Shown here piece by piece: positions 26,027 through 35,426 of a DNA stretch of 64,000 nt. Under the pieces are notes generated by a model that was not told where the DNA came from, did not search any database, and saw only the letters and a list, made by a program, of their open reading frames with translations. This stretch comes from Azotobacter paspali (lineage in GTDB: Bacteria; Pseudomonadota; Gammaproteobacteria; Pseudomonadales; Pseudomonadaceae): assembly GCF_042434745.1 (NCBI RefSeq), contig NZ_JBHLSS010000074.1. One strand, given 5' to 3'. The translations under genes and the position numbers were made by a program. Numbering within the stretch: the first letter of the stretch is position 1; each line of letters opens with the position of its first letter.

Positions 26027-26677
26027 CTAACGCCGGTTCAGGCCCCGAGCCAGGCGGTCGCCGCCGTATTGCAGCAGGCAGACCAGGGCGACCAGCACGA
26101 CGATCACGGTGATCATGGTCTGGCTGTCGAAGCGTTGGTAGCCGTAGCGGTAGGCCAGGTCGCCGAGGCCACCGGCACCGATGGCGCCGGCCATCGCCGA
26201 GGCGTTGATCAGGGTCACCAGGGTGATGGTGAAGCCGCCGACCAGCCCAGGGCGGGCCTCCGCCAGCAGTACGTGCCAGATGATGTGCCGGCGTTGGCAG
26301 CCCATCGCCTGGGCGGCCTCGATCAGGCCGGGGTCGACCTCGCGCAGGCTGACCTCAGCGATCCGCGCGAAGAACGGCGTGGCGGCGATGGTCAGCGGCA
26401 CCACCGCGGCCCAGACGCCGTAGCTGGTGCCGACCAGCAGGCGGGTGAAGGGGATCAGCGCGACCATCAGGATCAGGAAGGGCACCGAGCGGAACAGGTT
26501 GACCAGCCAGCCGACCACCCGGTTCAGGTGCGGCGCCTCGAACAGGCCGCCGCGCGAGGTGGTGACCAGCAGCACCGCCAGCGGGATGCCGAGGACCAGG
26601 GCCAGAAAGGCCGAGGCCCCGACCATCAGCAGGGTGTCGAGCAGGGCCTGCCAGAGGCGCTCAAGCAGCGGCGACAT
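26027..26677 (-). CDS. metI: Methionine-type ABC permease MetI
   Basis: A 216-residue permease with five helices: LLMVGASAFLALVLGIPLAV, VVGWLVNLFRSVPFLILMVA, then the EAA loop LIEAAQAMGCQRRHIIWHVL and GGFTITLVTLINASAMAGAI. It forms the pore with MetN and MetQ. It is the last gene of an organosulfur operon starting at 32560 and overlaps metN by 17 bp. The ligand may be methionine or another sulfur compound such as a methionine derivative. Confidence 0.9.
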   Translation of the reverse strand: MSPLLERLWQALLDTLLMVGASAFLALVLGIPLAVLLVTTSRGGLFEAPHLNRVVGWLVNLFRSVPFLILMVALIPFTRLLVGTSYGVWAAVVPLTIAATPFFARIAEVSLREVDPGLIEAAQAMGCQRRHIIWHVLLAEARPGLVGGFTITLVTLINASAMAGAIGAGGLGDLAYRYGYQRFDSQTMITVIVVLVALVCLLQYGGDRLARGLNRR

Positions 26678-27818
26678 AGCCCAGTACCTCCACGCTATCG
26701 GCCAATTCCAGCGCCTGCCGGCGCAGCGCTTCCGTGGCCAGGGGCGTGTCCGCCACGGCCAGCAGCAGTTGTCCCAGGGTGCGTCCCTGGATGCGTTCGA
26801 CGCCGCCCTGCAGCAGGGTCACCCGGCCGCCGAGGTGCGCGCCGAGCCCGGCCAGGTCCGGCTCGCGGTCGCTCGCCCCGGTGTAGCGCAGCTCCAGCAG
26901 CAGGCGGTCGTTCGGCTGCCGGCGGACGTTCTGCAACTGTCCCAGTAGGTCCTCGGGCAGTTTCTGCTGCAGCGGCGCCAGCAGTGTGCGGGTGGCCGGA
27001 TGGCGGGGCGCGCCAAACACCTGCCAGATCGGCCCCTGCTCGACCAGTTCGCCGTGCTCCAGCACCGCCACGCGGTCGCAGATCTCGCGGATCACCTCCA
27101 TCTCGTGGGTGATCAGCACTATGGTCAGCCGCAGCCGCCGGTTGATCTCGCGCAGCAGGGCGAGGATCGACTGGGTGGTTTCCGGGTCGAGCGCCGAGGT
27201 CGCCTCGTCGCAGAGCAGAATCTGCGGATCGTGGACCAGCGCGCGGGCGATGCCCACGCGCTGCTTCTGGCCACCGGAAAGCTGCGCCGGGTAGGCGTCG
27301 CGCTTGCTTTCCAGACCGACTAGGCGCAGCACTTCCTCGACCTTGCGCTGGCGCCGCTCGCGCGGCACTCCGGCGACCCGCAGGGGCAGCTCGACGTTCT
27401 CGCCGACGGTCTTCGCCGACAGCAGGTTGAAGTGTTGGAAGATCATGCCGATGCGCCGGCGCAGGGCGACCAGGCGCTCGCTGTCATAGCCACCGATGTC
27501 CTCGCCGTCGATCAGCACCTGGCCTTCGCTGGGCTGTTCCAGGCGGTTGATGGTGCGCAAGAGGGACGACTTGCCAGCGCCGCTGCGACCGATGATGCCG
27601 AAGATCTCGCCGCGGCGGACCGCCAGGTCGATGCCGCGCAGGGCCTGCACCGTGCCCTGGGCGCCCTCGTAGCGCTTGCCCAGACCGGAAAAGCGCAGGT
27701 GGACGCTCTGCGCCTCGACGCCGGCGCTGGCCCGCGCGGCGGAGGGCGCTGGGGCGTCTCGTTCCGGCGGGGCGTCGTCGAAGTAACGGAAGTCGGAGGT
27801 CAGACTGTTCATGCTCAT
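26661..27818 (-). CDS. metN: Methionine-type ABC ATPase MetN
   Basis: A 385-residue ATPase. Walker A GRSGAGKSSLLRTIN, signature LSGGQKQRVGIARAL, Walker B ILLCDEATSALDPETT and H-loop VLITHEMEVI are present. The C-terminal regulatory (NIL/ACT-like) domain typical of MetN follows from about residue 300. An N-terminal extension of about 40 residues rich in Ala/Pro precedes the ATPase and is unusual. ATGA overlap with metQ at 27815-27818 sets the start. A much longer in-frame open stretch upstream is antisense-type noise. Confidence 0.92.
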   Translation of the reverse strand: MSMNSLTSDFRYFDDAPPERDAPAPSAARASAGVEAQSVHLRFSGLGKRYEGAQGTVQALRGIDLAVRRGEIFGIIGRSGAGKSSLLRTINRLEQPSEGQVLIDGEDIGGYDSERLVALRRRIGMIFQHFNLLSAKTVGENVELPLRVAGVPRERRQRKVEEVLRLVGLESKRDAYPAQLSGGQKQRVGIARALVHDPQILLCDEATSALDPETTQSILALLREINRRLRLTIVLITHEMEVIREICDRVAVLEHGELVEQGPIWQVFGAPRHPATRTLLAPLQQKLPEDLLGQLQNVRRQPNDRLLLELRYTGASDREPDLAGLGAHLGGRVTLLQGGVERIQGRTLGQLLLAVADTPLATEALRRQALELADSVEVLGYVAAA

Positions 27819-28636
27819 TTCTTCTCCCAGCCGGGCACGTAGAGGCCGCCCAAGCTCTGGTCGAGCGCGGCGCGCACCGCGCTCGAGTGCTGGTAGATGT
27901 CGATGAAGCGGCGCAGGCGCGGATCGTCCTTGCCCTGCGGGCGGGCGACGAACTGGATCACGTATTCCGGGTGGTCCAGGCCGTCGAACAGCAGCGCCGA
28001 GTGCGGATCGACGGCGTTGGACAGGCGGATGTAGAGGGGATAGCCCTGGGCCAGGTCGACGTCGTCCAGGGCGCGCACCAGTTGCACCGCCTCCAGTTCG
28101 ATGATGTCGAGCTTCTTCGGATTGGCGGTGATGTCGTCCAGGGTGGCCTTGTAGCCGATGCCCGGCTTTAGGGTGATCAGCCCAGCCTTTTCCAGCAGCA
28201 GCAGGCCGCGCCCGCCGTTCACCGGGTCGTTGGCGATGGCCACCTTGGCGCCCTCCGGCAGCTCGGCGAAGCTCTTGTACTTCTTCGAATAGAGGCCGAC
28301 GTTGTTCAGCACGCCGGGGGCCACCGGCACCAGGTCGTAGCCGCCTTCCTTCCTGGCGTTCTCCAGGAAGGGAATGTGCTGGAAGTAGTTGGCGTCGATG
28401 TCGCCGTGGGCCAGGGTGGTGTTCGGCGAGATCCAGTCGCTGAACTCGACCAGATCGACCTTGATGCCTTCCTTGGCGGCTTCGGCGACCGCCACTTCGA
28501 GGGGCGGGGCGAAGGCCGCGGTGGTGCCGATCTTCAGAGGGGCATCGCTGGCCATGCCAAGGGTGGAGAAGCCGAGCAGGGCGCCGCAGGCGAGGGTCTT
28601 GAGCCAGTGGCGGCGGGAGAGGGACGGGAACGACAT
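27815..28636 (-). CDS. metQ: MetQ/NlpA-family substrate-binding protein
   Basis: A 273-residue periplasmic receptor. It has a signal sequence with a twin-Arg-like start (SLSRRHWLKTLACGALLGFS) and no obvious lipobox Cys. Family segments are DISPN-like FSDWISPNTTLAHGDIDANY, FQHIPFLENARKEGGYDLVP, VAIANDPVNGGRGLLLLEKA and QGYPLYIRLS. It is encoded immediately after the FMN monooxygenase in the operon. Ligand not proven. Confidence 0.9.
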   Translation of the reverse strand: MSFPSLSRRHWLKTLACGALLGFSTLGMASDAPLKIGTTAAFAPPLEVAVAEAAKEGIKVDLVEFSDWISPNTTLAHGDIDANYFQHIPFLENARKEGGYDLVPVAPGVLNNVGLYSKKYKSFAELPEGAKVAIANDPVNGGRGLLLLEKAGLITLKPGIGYKATLDDITANPKKLDIIELEAVQLVRALDDVDLAQGYPLYIRLSNAVDPHSALLFDGLDHPEYVIQFVARPQGKDDPRLRRFIDIYQHSSAVRAALDQSLGGLYVPGWEKK

Positions 28637-28678
28637 GAAAGGTTTCCTTGTGCTGGGGAAGTCGGATCGAAATCGGGG

Positions 28679-30070
28679 TCAGGCGCGTCTGGCACGCGCG
28701 TCGGTACGGCTCAAGGCGCGCCAGGCCGCGCCGGGATGGCTGGCGGGTAGGCGCGCTCCGGCGGCGAAGAGCTTCTCGCGCAGGCTGCCCTCGGCGTAGG
28801 CGGTCTTGTAAAGGCCGCGGTCCTGCAGTTCGGGCACCACCAGGTCGATGAAATCGGCGTAGCTTTCCGGGGTCACCGTGCGGGTCAGGTTGAAGCCGTC
28901 CAGGTCGGTCCGCTCGACCCACTCGGCGATGGCGTCGGCGACCTGCTGCGGCGAGCCGACGATGGCCGGGTAACGACCGCCTAGGGCGTGCTGTTCCAAC
29001 AGCTTGCGCTTGGTCCAGCCGCTGCCGGGGGCGGTGAAGGTCTTGGCCACCGACTCGATGGCGTTGGTCTTGCGGTAGCGGATCGGCTCGTCGAGGTCAT
29101 AGGCATCCAGATCGATGCCGATCGAGCTGGACAGGTGCGCCAGGCCGGCTTCCGGGTTGGCGTGACGCAGGTATTCGGCGTGCTTATCGCGGGCCTCGGC
29201 CGCGCTCGGCGCGACGATCACGGTCAACCCCATGAACAGTTTGACGGCATCCGCCGGCCGGCCGGCGGCAACTGCCTCGGCGCGTACCTGGCGAACCTGC
29301 TCGGCGACCGCCTGGGGCTGCTGGCCGTTGATGAACACGCCCTCGGCGTGGCGCCCGGCGAAGCGCCGGCCGCGCTCCGAGGTGCCGGCCTGGAACAGCA
29401 GCGGCGTGCGTTGCGGCGAGGGCGTGCACAGGTGGTAGCCCTCGACCCGGTAGAACTCGCCGTGATGCTCGACCTTGTGCACCCGTGCCGGGTCGGCGTA
29501 GCGGCGGCCGGCGCGGTCTTCGAGCACGGCGCCGTCCTCCCAACTGCCTTCCCAGAGCTTGTAGAGCACTTCCAGGTACTCGTCGGCCTGGTCGTAGCGG
29601 CGGTCGTGCTCCACCTGCCGCTCCAGGCCCAGGGCGCGCGCGGCGCTTTCCAGGTAGCCGGTGACGATGTTCCAGCCGACCCGCCCGCGGCTCAGGTGGT
29701 CGAGGGTCGACAAGCGCCGAGCGAGCAGGTAGGGCGGCTCGTAGCTGAGGCTGGCGGTGACGCCGAAGCCCAGGTGGCGGGTCGCCCCGGCCATCGCCGA
29801 GACCAGCATCAGCGGGTCGTTGACCGGTAGCTGGATAGCCTCGCGTAGGGTCAGCTCGACCGACTGGCGGTAGACGTCGTAGACCCCGGCGATGTCGGCG
29901 ATGAACAGCCCGTCGAACAACCCGCGTTCGAGCAGCCGGGCCAGGTCGGTCCAGTATTCCAGGCTGTTGAACTCGATCGAGCGGTCGCGCGGGTGGGTCC
30001 ACAGACCATGGTTGATATGGCCCACGCAATTCATGTTGAAGGCGTTGAAGAGGATCTGCTTGCGGCTCAT
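28679..30070 (-). CDS. FMN-dependent monooxygenase, NtaA/SnaA/DszA family
   Basis: A 463-residue luciferase-like enzyme that uses FMNH2 from a separate reductase to oxidise small organic, often sulfur, compounds. Landmarks are FNAFNMNCVGHINHGLWTHP, EYWTDLARLLERGLFDGLFI, LSTLDHLSRGRVGWNIVTGY, RRYDQADEYLEVLYKLWEGS and LFQAGTSERGRRFAGRHAEG. Start ATG overlaps the stop of the SfnB-like gene upstream (TGATG). Length and motifs are normal. The substrate is unknown, and dialkyl sulfones or sulfides are candidates from the operon context. No flavin reductase gene lies nearby. Confidence 0.88.
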   Translation of the reverse strand: MSRKQILFNAFNMNCVGHINHGLWTHPRDRSIEFNSLEYWTDLARLLERGLFDGLFIADIAGVYDVYRQSVELTLREAIQLPVNDPLMLVSAMAGATRHLGFGVTASLSYEPPYLLARRLSTLDHLSRGRVGWNIVTGYLESAARALGLERQVEHDRRYDQADEYLEVLYKLWEGSWEDGAVLEDRAGRRYADPARVHKVEHHGEFYRVEGYHLCTPSPQRTPLLFQAGTSERGRRFAGRHAEGVFINGQQPQAVAEQVRQVRAEAVAAGRPADAVKLFMGLTVIVAPSAAEARDKHAEYLRHANPEAGLAHLSSSIGIDLDAYDLDEPIRYRKTNAIESVAKTFTAPGSGWTKRKLLEQHALGGRYPAIVGSPQQVADAIAEWVERTDLDGFNLTRTVTPESYADFIDLVVPELQDRGLYKTAYAEGSLREKLFAAGARLPASHPGAAWRALSRTDARARRA

Positions 30071-31278
30071 CAGATGGTCCCCCTGCGTGGCGGCAGGGCG
30101 TCGTTCAGGTAGTAGTTGCCCACCGCGTGGTACTTCCAGCGCACCGGGTCGTGCAGGGTATGGGTGCGCGCGTTGCGCCAGTGGCGGTCGAGGTTGTACT
30201 CGGCCAGGGTGGCGCGGCTGCCGCCTAGTTCGAGCAGGCGGTTGGCGGCGTCCAGGGCGACCTCGGTGGTGATTGCGCGGGCTTCGGCGACGGCGATCGA
30301 GGCGGCCGCCACGCTTTCCGCGTCGGGCGCGGCCTGGGCGCGGTCGACGGACTCGCCGGCGCGTTCGAGCAACGCCTCGGCGCCCTGCAGGCGGCTGCTC
30401 AGGCGGCCGAGGATCTGCAGGGTGAGCGGGTCCTCGGTGGCGCTGCCCACTCCCGAGTCGATCCAGGGACGGGCACGGCGGCCGACGAAGGCCAGGGTGT
30501 CTTCCCAGGCGGCGCGGGCGATGCCTGCATCGATGGCGGCGTGCAACAACTGGGCGAGCGGACCGACGGTGGTCGGCCGGGCGAAGGCGCTTTGGAAGGG
30601 CACCACGTCCTCGGCGGCGACCGGCACCTCGTTGAAGTTCACCGTGCCGCTGGCCGAGGTGCGCTGGCCGAAGCCGTCCCAATCGTCGACGATCTCCAGC
30701 CCCGGCGCGTGGCGTTCGACGAAGGCCAGTTGCTGGACGCCGTCGTCGTCGATCGCCAGGGTCGGCACGCGCTGGGCGTAGAGCGCGCCGGTGGCGTAGA
30801 ACTTGCGCCCTTGGATGCGGTAGCCGCCACCTTCGCGGCGTAGCCGCGTGGTGCGCTCCTGGGCGGTGCGCGTGCCGATCTCGGCCAGCGCGTTGCCGAA
30901 GCGCGCCCCGGCCAGCACCTCGGCGTAGAGGCGGCGTCGCTGCTCGGGGCTGCCGTTCACCCGCAGCACTTCCAGGGCATAGAAATGGTTCTGCGGGATA
31001 TGCCCGAGGGACGCGTCGGCACGGGCGATGCGGGCGATCACCAGGGCCAGGGTGACGCTGGACACCCCGGCGCCGCCATAGGCGCGCGGCACCGTGATGC
31101 CGCCGAGGCCGGTGCGCGAGAAGAGTTCCAGCTCGGCATGCGGCAAGCGCCGTTCGCGGTCGCGCACGGAGGCGTCGCGGACGAATTCCGCGGCCACTTC
31201 GTCGGCGATCTGCAGGGCCTGGATGTCGTTTTCGATCAGTGCGGCCTGGCCGCGCGAAAAGCCTTGGGGGACGGACAT
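30070..31278 (-). CDS. SfnB-like acyl-CoA-dehydrogenase-fold sulfur oxidoreductase
   Basis: A 402-residue flavoprotein of the SfnB sulfur-acquisition group within the acyl-CoA dehydrogenase fold. Segments include ELELFSRTGLGGITVPRAYG, LGHIPQNHFYALEVLRVNGS, GRKFYATGALYAQRVPTLAI, DDWDGFGQRTSASGTVNFNE and the C-terminal RHWRNARTHTLHDPVRWKYH. It is a diverged tandem relative of the next gene. The likely role is oxygenation or desulfurisation of a sulfone or sulfonate with reduced flavin (inference). Confidence 0.87.
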   Translation of the reverse strand: MSVPQGFSRGQAALIENDIQALQIADEVAAEFVRDASVRDRERRLPHAELELFSRTGLGGITVPRAYGGAGVSSVTLALVIARIARADASLGHIPQNHFYALEVLRVNGSPEQRRRLYAEVLAGARFGNALAEIGTRTAQERTTRLRREGGGYRIQGRKFYATGALYAQRVPTLAIDDDGVQQLAFVERHAPGLEIVDDWDGFGQRTSASGTVNFNEVPVAAEDVVPFQSAFARPTTVGPLAQLLHAAIDAGIARAAWEDTLAFVGRRARPWIDSGVGSATEDPLTLQILGRLSSRLQGAEALLERAGESVDRAQAAPDAESVAAASIAVAEARAITTEVALDAANRLLELGGSRATLAEYNLDRHWRNARTHTLHDPVRWKYHAVGNYYLNDALPPRRGTI

Positions 31279-31285
31279 GGCGACC

Positions 31286-32560
31286 TCAGATCCAGGAGTG
31301 GCGCGCCGGTCGGGCGCCGTTCAGGTGGTAGTTGCCGATCGCGTGGCATTTCCAGCGCAGCGGATCGTGCAGGGTGTGGGTGCGGGCGTTGCGCCAGTGG
31401 CGGTCGAGGTCGAATTCGGCCAAAGTGGCGCGGCTGCCGGCCAGCTCCAGCAGCTTCTCGCCGGCCAGCACGGCGACCTCGGTGGTCAGCACCTTGGCCT
31501 CGGCCACGGTGATCGAGGCGCGGGCAGCGGAGTCGGCGTCGACGGGCACCGCGGCGACCTCGTCGAGCACCCGGCCGGCCCGGCGCAGCAGCGCCTCGGC
31601 GGCATGCAGGTCGATCTGCAGGCGGCCGACCTCGGCGATCACGTAGGGATCGTCCGAGGCGCGCTCGACGTTGGCGTCGATCCACGGCCGGGCGCGCTGG
31701 CGCACGAAAGCGATGGCGTCGTCCAGCGCGGCGCGGGCGATGCCGGCGTCGATGGCGGCCTGGATCAGTTGCGAAGCGGCGCCCTGGATGTTCGGTTTTT
31801 CCGCGAGGCGCCAGACTTCCACCAGGTTCTCCGCGGCCACCGGCACCCGGTCGAGCAGCACGGTACCGCTGGCGGTGGTGCGCTGGCCGAAGCCCGACCA
31901 GTCGTTGAGGATGCGCAGCCCCGGCGTGCCGCGCGGTATCAGCGCCATCACTAGGCGGCCTTTGTTGTCGATGGCCTTGGCGGTGATCCAGTGGGCGAAT
32001 AGCGCGCCGGTGGAATAGAACTTCTCGCCGCTCAGGCGATAGCCGTCGCCGTCGTGTTCGAGGCGGGCCTGGACATCCAGGGTGTGGCGGGTGCCGCGCT
32101 CGGGGCCCGAGTTGGCGATGCGCTCGCCGCGCAGCACAGCCTTGTAGAAACGTTCTTTCTGCTCCTCGCTGGCGCTGCCTTCGAGCAGGCCGAGGATGCC
32201 GAACTGGTTCTGCGGGATCTGCCCGAGCGAAGGATCGGCGGCGGAGATCAGGCGGAACACTTCGGCGATGGTGACGAAGGACAGGCTCGGCCCGCCGTAG
32301 GCGCGGGGAATGCCGATGCCGCCTAGGCCGCTGGCGCTGAACAGCTCGACCTCGTCCCACGGCAACTGGCGCAGCCGGTCGCGCTGCGCGGCGCCGGCCA
32401 GCGCCTGGCGCGCCACGGCACGGGCGGCCTCGAGGGCTTCGCCGTCGCTGCGCAGCAGCCGGGCGCGGGTGAAGCGGGGAGGGCTGTCCAGGTCGCTGGA
32501 CGTAGCTTCAGGTGCCGGACGTTGGGCGTCCAGGGCTTGGGAAAGTGACGGACTGGTCAT
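31286..32560 (-). CDS. SfnB-like acyl-CoA-dehydrogenase-fold sulfur oxidoreductase, paralogue
   Basis: A 424-residue enzyme, first in the operon, with the same layout as its neighbour: DEVELFSASGLGGIGIPRAY, LGQIPQNQFGILGLLEGSAS, GEKFYSTGALFAHWITAKAI, NDWSGFGQRTTASGTVLLDR and RHWRNARTHTLHDPLRWKCH. A longer N-terminus (about 25 residues) distinguishes it. The two copies may form a heteromer or handle different substrates. The next gene starts 7 bp after its stop. Confidence 0.87.
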   Translation of the reverse strand: MTSPSLSQALDAQRPAPEATSSDLDSPPRFTRARLLRSDGEALEAARAVARQALAGAAQRDRLRQLPWDEVELFSASGLGGIGIPRAYGGPSLSFVTIAEVFRLISAADPSLGQIPQNQFGILGLLEGSASEEQKERFYKAVLRGERIANSGPERGTRHTLDVQARLEHDGDGYRLSGEKFYSTGALFAHWITAKAIDNKGRLVMALIPRGTPGLRILNDWSGFGQRTTASGTVLLDRVPVAAENLVEVWRLAEKPNIQGAASQLIQAAIDAGIARAALDDAIAFVRQRARPWIDANVERASDDPYVIAEVGRLQIDLHAAEALLRRAGRVLDEVAAVPVDADSAARASITVAEAKVLTTEVAVLAGEKLLELAGSRATLAEFDLDRHWRNARTHTLHDPLRWKCHAIGNYHLNGARPARHSWI

Positions 32561-32943
32561 GCCTTACCTCGTCTTCAGGAGGGCGCCGTGCGGGGCCTCG
32601 GAAGAGGAGGCACTTGAGATCGGCGCGGGAAAGCGATGCTCCGGTGGTCCGGTTTTTATATCTTGATTCGATAAATTGAAAAAATTAAATAGCTTTTTGG
32701 AATATATAAATAGATATCTGGCAGGAGCCGGGGCAAGGCTTCGGGACAGCCGTCTCGTTGGCCATTCCGGGCGCGTGGGCATCGACGCGCGCGGCGAACC
32801 GCTGTAGACACATTTTTCATGTGGTTTTGACCGGAAGTTCACATGGGGCCGAGCAGACTGCGCCAGACCCTGCCGCATCGGACCCGATGGCGAGGCAAGG
32901 CGCACGTTTCCTCCCATGATTTCGCGAAGGATGAATACCGATC
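32561..32943. promoter_or_regulatory. Divergent promoter region of the sfnB-like operon
   Basis: An AT-rich block at 32650-32715 stands out and lies about 100 bp upstream of the sfnB-like start. I looked for a -24/-12 sigma-54 motif and saw no convincing one. Confidence 0.45.
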
Positions 32944-34368
32944 ATGCCCGGTCGACCCCGTCTGACTTCATGCTGTGCGGCTCTGGTCGCCTGCCTACTC
33001 GGCGTTGGCGTTCTTGTCGGTGCGCACGGAACGCCGCACCATTCGCCCGGCGCGGCCTATGCCGCCACGGGCCTGCCCGACCGCATCGTGCTCACTCCCG
33101 GCGCCGATCCGGCCCGCGAATTGGCGGTGGCCTACCGCACGGACAGCCGTCAAGCCGTCGCCGAGGTGCAACTGGCCCCTGCGCTGGACGGCCCCGACTC
33201 AGAGGCGCGCACCCGCCCGCTGAGCGGCAGCAGCCGGCTGTTCGCCACGGAGAACGGCGCCGCCTACTACCACCAGGTGCGCTTCACCGGCCTGCAACCG
33301 GATACCACCTATCTCTACCAGGCGAAGGGCGCGGACGGCTGGAGCGAATGGCTGCAGTTCCATACCGCCGCCGCCGGTTTCAAACCCTTTCGCTTCATCT
33401 ATCTGGGCGATGTCCAGGACGACATCCTCACCCTCGGCTCGCGCACCATCCGCCAGGCTTTCCTTTCCACCGCCAGCCCCGCCCTGGTAGTTCACGCGGG
33501 CGACATGGTTTCGCAGGACAAAACGTTGATCCACGACGACGAATGGGGCGAGTGGAACCAGGCGGGCGGCTTTTACTATGCGCAGGTGCCGCAGTTGCCT
33601 GCCATCGGCAACCACGAATACCTCAAGACGTGGAATCCGCTCGAGGGCAGGGGGCGTCAGCTTAGCCCGCACTGGCCGCTGCAGTTCGTGCTGCCGGACA
33701 ATGGCGCGCACGGCGTCGAAGGCACCAGCTATTACGTGGATTTCCAGGGCGTGCGCTTCATCGTCCTGGACGGCACGGCCGCCCTGCACCTCGGTGCGCT
33801 GGAGAGCCAGAAACAGTGGCTTGAGGCGAGTCTGAAAGACAGTTCGGCGCGCTGGAAGGTGGTGATCGATCACCAGCCGATCTTCACCTGCGCCCGACCG
33901 AAGGACACCGAAGTCCTTAAAGCGGCATGGAAACCGGTTCTCGAAAAATACAACGTTGATCTCGTGCTGCAGGGACACGACCATTGCTACAGCCGTCTCA
34001 GCGCCGAGGCGGGACACGAGGCGGCGCTCGCCGCGCGGGCGGCCGGCGCCGTGCAGGGACCGGTCTACCTGGTGTCCGTCGCCGGTTCGAAGATGTACCG
34101 GCTGAACGACAGGGCCCGCCGCCAGCCCGACCGGGTCGCCGAAGATACCCAGTTCTACGAGACCGTCGAAGTCGAGTCGCAGCGTCTGGCCGTTCGCACC
34201 TACACGGCCAGCGGCCAGCTCTACGACGCCTTCGATCTGCTGCGCGACGAGCAGGGTGGCAAGCACCTGGTCGAACCCGTCGCTAACCTGCCGGCCGAGC
34301 GCACCTGCGACGGCGAGCGGGGACCCGATGGCCTGCCCTGTACGGCATTGGGCAACGCTCGCGGTTAG
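32944..34368 (+). CDS. Secreted purple-acid-phosphatase-like metallophosphoesterase
   Basis: A 474-residue exported enzyme. A signal peptide (AALVACLLGVGVLVGAHG) and a fibronectin-like N-domain (LQPDTTYLYQAKGADGWSEW) precede a metallophosphoesterase domain with metal-binding motifs FIYLGDVQDD, VVHAGDMVS, IGNHEYLK, IDHQPIF and LQGHDHCYSR. It hydrolyses phosphate esters with a dinuclear metal centre. The C-terminal part has no further recognised domain. It is transcribed alone, divergent from the sfnB-like operon. Linkage to sulfur is not evident. Confidence 0.88.
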   Translation: MPGRPRLTSCCAALVACLLGVGVLVGAHGTPHHSPGAAYAATGLPDRIVLTPGADPARELAVAYRTDSRQAVAEVQLAPALDGPDSEARTRPLSGSSRLFATENGAAYYHQVRFTGLQPDTTYLYQAKGADGWSEWLQFHTAAAGFKPFRFIYLGDVQDDILTLGSRTIRQAFLSTASPALVVHAGDMVSQDKTLIHDDEWGEWNQAGGFYYAQVPQLPAIGNHEYLKTWNPLEGRGRQLSPHWPLQFVLPDNGAHGVEGTSYYVDFQGVRFIVLDGTAALHLGALESQKQWLEASLKDSSARWKVVIDHQPIFTCARPKDTEVLKAAWKPVLEKYNVDLVLQGHDHCYSRLSAEAGHEAALAARAAGAVQGPVYLVSVAGSKMYRLNDRARRQPDRVAEDTQFYETVEVESQRLAVRTYTASGQLYDAFDLLRDEQGGKHLVEPVANLPAERTCDGERGPDGLPCTALGNARG

Positions 34369-34748
34369 AAGGCCTCCGATACGTCCACCTTGTCCGGGCA
34401 GGCGAGGCGGACGGTGTCGCGATCGCATGCCGGGCATCCGCTCGGGCGCTTCGACGGAGATATCGATGCCTGCCTCGACGCTCAGGGTCAGTTCTTCCAT
34501 CTCCCGAACATGCGTACCACCGAGCAGAACTCGCGCCGCCATTGCAAGTCATGGCCGCCTCCTGGTGCCACGTAATTCCAGGCATGGAGGCCATCGATGC
34601 GTCGAGCCGGTCGGGAGCGCGGGTTCATTTCGAAAAGACCATGCTGCCCCACGGACTATGCTCGATGGGTGTGCCGGACCGATGTTCGGGATATCCGTCG
34701 CGGGCCGGTCCTGGCCGCATCCATGCCCATCGCCCGAGAGGAATCGCC
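34369..34748. other. Intergenic, nothing recognised
   Basis: About 380 bp without a supported gene. A minus-strand stretch (VREMEELTLSVEAGIDISVE) looks protein-like, but no family is recognised and no start is visible. Confidence 0.4.
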
Positions 34749-35375
34749 ATGGCTCGCCAATACAACCGACTGGACAAGGACAAGGCCGCGGTGCTGCTCG
34801 TGGACCATCAGGCCGGGCTGTTGTCGCTGGTGCGCGACTTCACGCCCGACGAATTCAAGAACAATGTGCTGGCGCTCGCCGATATCGCCAAGTTCTTCAA
34901 GCTGCCGACCATTCTCACCACCAGCTTCGAGAGCGGCCCCAACGGCCCGCTGGTGCCGGAACTCAAGGCCCTGTTCCCGGATGCGCCGTACATCCCCCGG
35001 CCGGGCCAGATCAACGCCTGGGACAACGTCGACTTCGTCAACGCGGTCAAGGCCACCGGGCGCCGGCAACTGATCATCGCCGGAGTGGTGACCGACGTGT
35101 GCGTGGCCTTCCCGACCCTGTCGGCGCTGGAGGAGGGCTTCGAGGTGTTCGTGGTGACCGACGCTTCCGGCACCTTCAACCCGGTGGTGCGCAAGGCCGC
35201 GCTGAACCGCATGAGCCAGGCCGGCGCGCAACTGCTGAACTGGTTCGCCGTGGGCTGCGAACTGCACCGCGACTGGCGCAACGATATCGAGGGGTTCGGC
35301 GGGCTGCTCGGCGGTCACCTGCCGGCCTACGCCAACCTGATGCAGAGCTATTTCGCCAATGCCGGCAAGGGCTGA
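34749..35375 (+). CDS. YcaC-like isochorismatase-family hydrolase
   Basis: A 208-residue cysteine hydrolase. The catalytic Asp is in VLLVDHQAGLLSLVRD near residue 20, and the Cys lies in the conserved IAGVVTDVCVAFPTLSALEE near residue 118. Substrates of the YcaC branch are poorly defined. A GAGAGGAA site precedes the ATG at 34749. It is a single gene convergent with the pseudogene that ends the large sulfonate operon. Confidence 0.88.
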   Translation: MARQYNRLDKDKAAVLLVDHQAGLLSLVRDFTPDEFKNNVLALADIAKFFKLPTILTTSFESGPNGPLVPELKALFPDAPYIPRPGQINAWDNVDFVNAVKATGRRQLIIAGVVTDVCVAFPTLSALEEGFEVFVVTDASGTFNPVVRKAALNRMSQAGAQLLNWFAVGCELHRDWRNDIEGFGGLLGGHLPAYANLMQSYFANAGKG

Positions 35376-35426
35376 GCCGGCCGGCGGCGGAACGTCCGTA
35401 TCCCGGCGGATGCGGACACCCCGGTT

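Noticed and set aside
26661..28922. A single 753-codon minus-strand frame suggesting a fused protein
   Set aside because: Only the last 385 codons are MetN. The earlier part is antisense-like noise over metQ in another frame, and metQ itself is intact with an ATGA overlap.
32561..32943. Possible sigma-54 promoter for the sfnB-like operon
   Set aside because: I found TGGCA-like bases near 32715 but no matching TTGC box at the required spacing in the right orientation.
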